Below are positions 57,144 through 64,000 of a DNA stretch of 64,000 nt, piece after piece (the first letter of the stretch is position 1; each line of letters opens with the position of its first letter). The notes under the pieces are model-generated. The model saw nothing but the letters and a program-made list of their open reading frames with translations, did no database searches and was not told the origin of the DNA. The DNA comes from Nageia nagi (taxonomy: Eukaryota > Pinophyta). Made by a program: the position numbers and the translations under genes. The stretch spans positions 37,076,001 through 37,140,000 of the forward strand of contig JBITNC010000001.1 in NCBI GenBank assembly GCA_050084985.1, read 5' to 3'.

Positions 57144-57976
57144 AGAGAGCAAATAAACTTTTAATTCTAATTTTCTCTTTCTTTTTTCATTTTGTATAAT
57201 TATTTTGTTTAGATTCATCCTATTATATTATGCCTGTATTTGCAATGGCTATTTGAGCCCAAATTCTATGTAGTAATATATTATATTTTATTTGAATTTA
57301 TCCTATTATCTTATCAATGAAATGGTTCATGCTTTTAGGTATAAAGGAAACTATGTTTCATTTAATTTTTTCAAAAAAGTGTTGTTATTAAATATTTATA
57401 CAAATAGATAATGTTGTTGATTGCTAAAATCATATTATCAAGTAAACATAATTTTGTATATATATTTATGTAGGATAATATTATTTTGGATATTATTATA
57501 GATGCAAACTAATGCAAAAACTAAAGAGTCTTGCATAATGATATAATGCATACTTTTAGGTAGAAAGGAAATTATGTTTCATTTCATTTTTTTCAAATGT
57601 GTTACTAAATATTTGTACAAATAGAAAATCTTATTGATTGTTGACATCATAGTATCAAGTGAACATAACTAGCTATGTATATTGATGTAGTATTTTTGAA
57701 AACGTTATTTTTAATACTATAGAGTCATCATATTGAACCATTTTTCAAGAATCTTGTAAACTTGTAGAGTGATGCAAATTTTGAACTATACATGGATAAC
57801 CATACAAAGAATATTTTGGGTGGAATTAGACCATATTTTATATATTTAACTACTAAAAATTATTATCCATATTTGATCATTGGAATTATTTAATGATAGA
57901 AGTGAAAAGTGTAGTCTATAAGGATTTCAAAGATTAATTTTATTATACAATTCATGTAAATTTGATTTTTCATGTA

Positions 57977-58245
57977 GGCTTTCCTGAGGAATATTTGATT
58001 TTCATTACCAAGATACCCATAAAATCTAAATTGGGTGTTTGGATATGTCTTATTGGTGCTTATTTATGGAAATAATCCTTTTTTTGTTGGAGCATAAATA
58101 TGCTCCATCTTATGTTCTTCTTTCAAATGTTTATGTTGAATTGGGCAATTGGGATGATGTTCAAAGAGCAAGAACATTGATCAAATATAAAGGAATTAAT
58201 AAGACACGTAAATGTATTTGGATTGATTATTATTCAAATTGGATT
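57977..58245 (+). pseudogene. PPR protein gene fragment 3 with E motif
   Basis: GFPEEYLIFITKIPIKSKLG then VWICLIGAYLWK, a frameshift, and HKYAPSYVLLSNVYVELGNW, DDVQRARTLIKYKGINKTRK then CIWID. The second part is the E motif found at the C-terminus of PLS-type PPR proteins (YVLLSNIYAxxGRWDDVxxVR, KKxPGxSWIE). The piece begins right after a TTTTTCATGTAG, which looks like an intron 3' splice site. It overlaps the end of fragment 2 in content. Confidence 0.85.
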
Positions 58246-58512
58246 TTTAGAATTTATTAATGATAGAAATGAAAAGTTTTATATATAAAACTTTCAAAAA
58301 TCCATGTTATTATATAATTCATGTAAACTTGATTTTATTTCATGTTTTCAAAAAACATTTTATTAAATATTTGTACAAATAGATAATGTTGTTGATTATT
58401 GATATCATATTATCAAGTGAATGTATCTTCCTATGCATATTGATGCAATATTTTTGAAATCCTTATTTTTAATACTATAGAGTCATCATATTGAACTAGT
58501 TTTTAGGAATAT

Positions 58513-58645
58513 TATATAATTGTAGAGTGAAGAGATGGAGAGGGAGGTGTAAGAATCACATGGATGGATAAATACTTGAAGGAAATTTCTCCTTCTATGT
58601 GATTCTTGTACCTTAATCTCCATCTCTTCACTCTATAATTATATA
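58513..58645 (+). ncRNA. Long near-perfect hairpin, possible small-RNA precursor or MITE
   Basis: Arms 58513-58563 and 58595-58645 are inverted complements over about 50 bases with about six differences. Central shared part is TAGAGTGAAGAGATGGAGA on one arm and its complement on the other. On a plus-strand RNA at least three of the differences would be G:U pairs. The 31-base loop can itself pair (GAAGGAAATTTCTCCTTC). The flanks TATATAATT...ATTATATA also pair. Could be a miRNA-like precursor, or a small inverted-repeat transposon; no promoter is visible. Confidence 0.5.
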
Positions 58646-58689
58646 GGATTAATAAAAAGTAGTTCAATACAATGGATTTATAATATTTC

Positions 58690-58990
58690 AAATGTATATA
58701 TATATAGATATAGGTGATTTAAAACCACCTCTAAAGGGTTTTGGAGGCAATTTTAAACCCCCTTCATAAGTTGGTTTTGGAGGCATTTTTTGGGACCCTA
58801 TGGATGTGGTTTTAAATTGCCCCTAAATCCCTTTTTCAAGTAGTTTTTGTATGTGGTTTTACATTTAAGGTAGTTTTCGGGATCTTATGGAGGTAGTTAT
58901 AAATCATCTTTATAGGGTACCGACTATTGGTGCCACCCGCATAAAGGGTGGTCAAATAATCATTGGTAAAGGCCTTAGGTGGTAATTTAT
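58690..58990. repeat. Subterminal-repeat-like block with GGTTTTAAA motifs
   Basis: G+C-richer patch with recurring GGTGATTTAAAACCACC, GGAGGCAATTTTAAACC, GTGGTTTTAAATTGCCCC and AGGTGGTAATTTATAAATGCC. Short direct and inverted motif copies like this are typical of DNA-transposon ends (CACTA/En-Spm type), but no terminal CACTA was found. Confidence 0.45.
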
Positions 58991-59059
58991 AAATGCCCCC
59001 AAATGACCTTTTTGGTCTAATGGTGTTTAAGTGCATCCTTTCTATATATATGAATTGCA

Positions 59060-59615
59060 TGTCCCCAATCATTATAGTCCATAAAACTATATTTGCATCA
59101 TGCATCATGTCAAACAATAACTAGGCCTTTTGTATTCTTCCATATTTTTCATACATATTTATTGAGGCCTTCAAAACCATAAACATTCAATTTATTAGAA
59201 CCAAGTAGTAGGATTCACACAAAATAGAAAGAGAAAAAAGTAGTATTATTTAAGTTTATGTGCAATTCTAAAGCATTGTATATGAAAATGCTAATATTTT
59301 TATTATTATTTTTACAAACTATACTTGATAATTATGAATATTTATTAATAGCCATCATTACAATATATAAAATCATATTTTCATCATGCATATTATTTCT
59401 CATTATATTCCATGAAATTGTATTTGCATTATGCATCTTATTTCTCAATGTTAATATGAACCTTTATTTGCATCATATATCTTATTTCTTATTGCAATCT
59501 ATGAAACTATATTTGGCTCATGTATCTTCTTTCTCAATGTTCATATGGAACTGCATTTGTATCATGCATCTTATTTCTCATTATAGTCCATGAAATTGTA
59601 TTTACATCTTGTAAA
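59060..59615. repeat. Minisatellite with TTGCATCATGCATCTTATTTCT core
   Basis: About six imperfect copies of a 45-57 base unit (ATGAAATTGTATTTGCATCA, TGCATCTTATTTCTCATTAT), one at 59060-59110 and the rest at 59340-59615. Open frames at 59258-59711 are the repeat read through; not genes. Confidence 0.8.
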
Positions 59616-59962
59616 ATAATTTTGGGTAGATTGAATATATATTATACTTCCATACTATCTTATTTCTTGGTGTTGATATGTGTTTGTAGTTGGAAATTAC
59701 TAACTTTGTAATAAGAAGAGTTTCCCTCTCCCTAAAAAATAAAAACTAAATACAAGAAAAGTAGCTAACAATGTCCAAAAAAGTAAGGAGATAATGATAG
59801 ATAAGTGTCACACTATTCAGTACTTGAAATTTGATAGTGTTGTTAAATAGTGGTTGACTTAGGCATATTTAAATTATTTATGGTTGTGTTGGTGACTATC
59901 ATGTATTGTAGAAACTTTGAACTTAAGATAAATACAATCTTATTTAACATGAGGTAGTTAAA

Positions 59963-60168
59963 AAAAGATGCAAGTCATAAAATAAGTGAATTGAATGGTG
60001 AGAATGCTATAAATAAAAATCCTATTGATGATTTGAATAATGAGGATATCAATGCTTTGTACAACAAGATTGGTGATTATTTGGGCAATAAGATTAGCCT
60101 TTCTTTAAACAATGAGGTCGATAATATTTTGGCCAATGAGCTTAAAGATGCTTTGGTCAATGAATAAG
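59963..60168 (+). pseudogene. Unidentified coding-like segment
   Basis: A 68-codon open frame without an ATG ends at a TAA: KKDASHKISELNGENAINKN, PIDDLNNEDINALYNKIGDY, LGNKISLSLNNEVDNILANE, LKDALVNE. Asn/Glu/Asp-rich with loosely repeated (L/N)NE(D/V) units. It is followed immediately by AGGTATCT, a possible splice donor. No family recognised; could be an exon of the transposase remnant downstream. Confidence 0.35.
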
Positions 60169-60255
60169 GTATCTAGAGTGTATAAGAAATTTTCTCATAA
60201 TGTTATTTACTCATAGTTATCATTATATATGATATAATACTATTTGTATGGTGCT

Positions 60256-60860
60256 CAATATATAATTATTGATGTCAGGTTGTCACCCACTTCAAAATCT
60301 AAAACGTAAATAGGGAGAGGTATAACAAGATTAGAAATGAATTTTTGCAATAAAATAAGGTGGAGATAATTACCAATCTACATGGGTAACATGGAAAACT
60401 TGTTGGATAATGCTTAAGGTAGCGTAGTAGACAATAAATTTCAAATTTTCCATTTTTTAATACTTGTGTAAATGTTACATCTAAGATTATGGTTGATATA
60501 GCAAAAATATATTATTTAAGATATAATGAAGAAATGGTTGATGATGATCATTTTCAAACTATGGCATGATCATAAACATCAACTTCTAAGAACTTTTTAT
60601 GATAATTTTGATAATTATAAAGATAGACTTGTTAATACCTCACCTAATGTACCACCAATCGATTAGGAAGGTTTTGTGAAAAGTAAGAGCAATAGTATAT
60701 TTGAGGTAAGCACTACTCATTTTGTTATATTAGTTCATATCATTGTTATATTCATGTGAATTTATTGGATCACCTTACTCTCCTTAATAAATTTATATAT
60801 TATTTTCTTCATTTTATTGTAGATTATTAGGCAAAAGTGTTATAACTAAAATAATAATAA
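60256..60860 (+). pseudogene. Possible plant En/Spm-type transposase remnant
   Basis: Best part, 60560-60705: WHDHKHQLLRTFYDNFDNYK, DRLVNTSPNVPPID, EGFVKSKSNSIFE, then GTAAGC, a possible intron donor. It resembles the K(W)xxxKxxLxxxxYD, ERLxNxPPxVxxxDW segment of the transposase_24/Ptta family of plants. The stop before EGF sits where Trp would be. Upstream, 60256-60420 shows IGRGITRL and YMGNMENLLDNA, weakly compatible with its N-terminal part. Family call is tentative. Confidence 0.35.
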
Positions 60861-62630
60861 TTAGGGTTGTTTATAGAATATTAAATTTACCAATTAACCA
60901 TGAACTAATAAGAAATTGATGACATGGAATATGACAATGACATAATTAACCTTGACCTACTGAAACAAAATTTATGAAAGATATAAACCTATATGTTACC
61001 TATTATGATGATCTAAAGTGATATATAATCAAAAGAGGATGAATGATGAGCTTATTTGAATGATGGAGCCATGAATCTGATCTCAACCTAATTCTGATGC
61101 TAGGAAACTAATGGCCCCATCTGGTTATCATTCTAAAATATCTCACCCTTTTTTTCAATGTCATCATCCCACCTTCAATGCATGGAATCTCACTTGCAAA
61201 TAGATGAAAGATCTTAGGAACATAGAGCTCAAAGTATAACAAAATCCAAAAATGATAGGTAGTTTTAAGAAATACCGATCAAGAATGATACAAGTATATT
61301 TTCACCTATTAATGATTTAGGATTATATCATGTCATGTCATATATTTAATCATGCACAACCCCTCCACCTTTATAGCTAATAGGTCTAGTGTGAAGGATC
61401 CTCTTTAGGCTTATTGTGATGTCAAGACAGCCTTTTACCATAAAACATAAAGGTAGATGAGAGTGCATATAGAAAAGAGTATTTATTTAATAAATTAAAT
61501 AAATAATTTTGAATACCTAAAAGGCTATTTTAATTAAATCAAAATTCCTTTTTAGGTGCTAATAGATTCCTCACTTTGAATATGTTTTGATGCTTTTTAG
61601 GAAAAAAGGTAATCAAAGCATAAATTCAAAGTATAAGAAGATGAGTAAGAAAGTAATCCCTAAAAATTTATCTTAGGATGGAAATTTTGAATGCCCCAAT
61701 TTTTTAACTATATTATGCCCCCTCTTTAACTTGGTTATAACATGATGGACCTCTCATCATAGGAGATATCCAAGGTAAATAAAAAGAAACTTGAGAAGAT
61801 CTTATACAAGAAATATGTTTGTGCATGATATCTCAAATATAAACATTAAACATCATGATATGGAAAATATTTAATTGATAAGAAATAAAAATTGTCCTTG
61901 ATTACTTACCCACCAATATTGAAGATGAATAACCAATTTAAAGTTATCAACTTGGTTGCCCAAGCCACCATGTTACCATGGATTTTTTATATAGGTGGTC
62001 CTTTCTTATAAAGGTTCTAAATCATAAGATTGTCCCTTCCTTACAAAGGCATCAAGTGATAAAAGTGACCATCTTGTTTTCAAAAGCCACCATGTTTCCA
62101 TGGATTTTCTAATAAGAGTGCCCCTTTTTGGAAAGGAGGCCAATGATATAAACAATGATACAAAAATGAAATACCACATTGATTTGTTTTGTTAAGCATT
62201 ATTTTGTGATAAGTAGCCTTTTATAGAAATGAAATGAAACTAAAAAAAATACCTTTTTCATTTAATTACCTTGATTTTGAAGAAATGATCAACTTTTGGA
62301 TGTTTTTCATCATTTTAACTCAACAACATTACCAAGAACATAGTGATAATGTTGGATTGCTACCTTATTTTCCTAAAATATTAGTGTGAAAATATGAAAA
62401 AATGCATATTTTTACAAAAAGATAAAATATAAAACTTTTTAAAATGCATAATGTTAATTGGATTATGTTTTTCTTTACTTGCAATTGTAGGTAACTTATG
62501 TGCACCTTTTCCATAATTTGCAATAACAATATAAGGACCTATCTGGTTAGGTTTAAACTTACCTTTCTTTTCATTTTCCAGAACTTAAGTGTTGGTAAAA
62601 TTTTCTTTTAGGACTAGGTCACAAACTTTT
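60861..62630. other. No gene recognised; short duplicated motif
   Basis: Mostly AT-rich. A motif AAGCCACCATGTTACCATGG recurs at 61958 and, as AAGCCACCATGTTTCCATGG, at about 62083, each followed by a similar 30-base tail ending in a CCTTTCTTATAAAGG-like sequence. Near 61715-61735 the minus strand has AAAGAGGGGGCATAA, a polypurine-like run. Confidence 0.5.
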
Positions 62631-62924
62631 TGTTATATTTTGTAACGTAATAATGTGCTATATATATCTTCAATGTAAATTCACTTAATACTTAAAGTAT
62701 CTTTTGATACCTTAAAGCATTAAGAGAATAAATATAAAAAAATCTTTAACCTTATCCTTAGGTAAAAGAGAAGTTAAAGAGTGGGTTTAAAAATAGAAAA
62801 ATCTATAACATTACCCTTGGGTAAAAGGGAGGTTAAAGAGTGGGTTTAATCTTATAGATAGAGGTGTACCTCTCTCTCTTTGTAACTAGTTTTGAAGTAG
62901 AGTTATGTTATAGGTTTAAGATTT

Positions 62925-62973
<49 letters not shown>

Positions 62974-63345
62974 TTTGTAAGAGAGGTCCTTGAGAATAAG
63001 ATCTTAGTTAGTGTATGTACTCCCATGGAGGGAGAAACCATTTTATATCTTGTGTTATTTATGATATTAGTTTGTGTTGTTGTTCTATGCTATTGGTGTT
63101 GTAAGTGCCTTCTTAAGATCTTAGTAAACTAGAGGTTATTCAGAAAGGGTTAACTTCAAGGGTAAGATTCAAGATTTTTCTATTTTTAAACCCATTATTT
63201 AACTTCCTTTTTAACTAAGGGTGAGGTTAAATATTTTTCTATATTTATTACTTTAATTATTTAAGGTATGTAAAGATATTTTAAATATTAAATAAATTTA
63301 TATTGAAGATAAATATTACATATTATTACATTACAAATTTTAACA
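62631..63345 (-). repeat. LTR-like block with about 175-base inverted ends
   Basis: 62631-62806 and 63167-63345 are inverted complements over almost their whole length (shared core GGGTTTAAAAATAGAAAAATCT). Outer ends are TGTTA...TAACA. On the minus strand the right end follows ACATTAAAGGGGAG, the classic copia polypurine tract, so the right end is the start of a copia 3' LTR. Inside are a partial tandem repeat (62745-62795 and 62800-62850) and a (GA)n run. Either the LTR has inverted ends or a foldback element lies at this point. Confidence 0.65.
62927..62970. repeat. (GA)n microsatellite
   Basis: Twenty-two GA units without interruption. Confidence 0.98.
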
Positions 63346-63500
63346 CTCCCCTTTAATGTAATATTGGGATAGATCTTAGATAAAGAAGAGAGAAAGTTCT
63401 CATCCAAAGAGATACAAGTAAAGATGAGAACTTTTACATTATTAAGAAATAAGTAAGATCTTAGTTTGAAACTCATTACAATACTATTTGACAAAATGAT
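63346..63500 (-). pseudogene. 3' end of a copia element E: last codons and polypurine tract
   Basis: Minus strand ends SLSKIYPNITLKGSV, where the polypurine tract AAAGGGGAGTGTTAA also encodes the last residues, as in many plant copia elements (LRGSV/LKGSV just before the LTR). The upstream open run at 63288-63494 has no RNase H motif I recognise. The rest of the element, if present, is right of the window. Confidence 0.45.
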
Positions 63501-64000
63501 TTACAATACAATCATTAACCATAACTAGTTTCAGTATAAATCTAGTCCATCAACACTGAGTTGACATATGAGCCTCCATGAGTTGTAGTAAGTAACCTGC
63601 ATTCTCAAAATAAAACCTACAAGATACAAGAAAATCATAAATAAGAATAGATAGATGCATCATATAAACATTCATATCAATCACAAGATAAATTAATTAA
63701 GTAATGTTATTCATAAACTGATTAATGATGCACTATAAGTCATCACAAAGATACCAAACCAATACTTATAGTCATCTACTATAAATTAGAAACATGTGTT
63801 AATATATCAAATAAAAAGAGCATATGCATATATCAACTACTCACATATGGATAACCAAACAGTGCCAATAAATACATATTGATTTCTCACATAGTGAAAG
63901 TAGAATAAAAAAATATAAAATCACATAGTGAAAGTAGAATAAAAAAATATACCATGAGTTCCTCACATAAAACAAACTAATCACAAAGGTGTACATTTAA
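63501..64000. other. Unassigned DNA with a 34-base tandem duplication
   Basis: No gene seen. TCACATAGTGAAAGTAGAAT with its 14-base tail is duplicated at 63887-63920 and 63921-63951. Confidence 0.6.

Larger units (their letters stand above)
56440..58510. repeat. Repeated 150-250 base segments around PPR fragments
   Basis: A segment containing ATGCTTTTAGGTATAAAGGA, then TTTCATTT and TTAAATATTTGTACAAATAG, occurs near 56665-56755, 57325-57480, 57545-57700 and (without its start) 58335-58430. The last two continue into AATACTATAGAGTCATCATA (57713 and 58472). A second motif, ATAATTCATGTAAA, occurs near 56453, 57947 and 58310. They sit between PPR pieces, suggesting local duplication of intron-like or flanking DNA with them. 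Confidence 0.7.

Noticed and set aside
59258-59711. Open frames of 111 and 63 codons
   Set aside because: They read through the 45-57 base minisatellite; hydrophobic repeats follow from the repeat unit.
1-64000. tRNA, rRNA, organellar or bacterial genes
   Set aside because: No clover-leaf, rRNA signature, operon or organellar gene was seen on either strand by reading; small tRNAs could be missed without a scan.

Overview
The window is repeat-dense plant nuclear DNA. Everything I can identify is a land-plant LTR retrotransposon or its debris, apart from pieces of a plant PPR gene and a possible plant DNA-transposase remnant near the right end. Base composition is very A+T rich and CG, CAG and CTG are scarce, as expected of an old, heavily CG/CHG-methylated, retrotransposon-swollen genome. 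A seed plant is the safest reading; a low-GC gymnosperm would fit, but the sequence does not fix the species. I see no intact host gene, no tRNA or rRNA and no CRISPR array. All coding regions are decayed, and most in-frame stops read as CAA, CAG or CGA turned into TAA, TAG or TGA.

Layout, left to right. 1-5625 (- strand): left-truncated Ty3/gypsy copy 1 (LTR, PBS, gag, protease, an extra RNase H-like domain, start of RT). It is inserted head-on into a second gypsy element on the + strand (5626 to about 19200: RNase H, integrase, then a long unrecognised ORF, then an LTR-like block related to copy 1's LTR). That long ORF is split by a 5.75-kb element with matching LTRs that carries gag but no pol (8330-14084). 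19315-19840 is a separate gypsy RT scrap, followed by about 2 kb of unassigned DNA.

21890-39801 is a three-level nest: gypsy copy 2 (-) is split by Ty1/copia element A (+, 24660-36615), whose gag is split by copia element B (-, 25775-32929, perfect 5-bp target duplication TGAAC). B contains a 100-N assembly gap flanked by two similar copies of the same segment. 41955-52880 holds copia element D (-), whose gag is split by element C (43549-52461), a nearly full-length Sirevirus-like copia element with 1.77-kb LTRs, PBS, gag-pol pseudogene and polypurine tract. C is the youngest and best preserved sequence here.

53.5-58.3 kb contains three overlapping fragments of a PPR gene in repeated non-coding DNA, followed by a long near-perfect hairpin (58513-58645), a minisatellite, possible En/Spm-type transposase debris (60.25-60.85 kb), and a copia 3' end whose LTR-like sequence has long inverted ends (62631-63345). 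The genes do not form a host pathway: each cluster is the remnant of one element's gag-protease-integrase-RT-RNase H machinery. The most unusual features are the long ORF beyond the gypsy integrase, the gag-only element, the RNase H-like domain placed before RT, the tandem palindrome-bearing repeats in the Sirevirus LTRs, and the hairpin.
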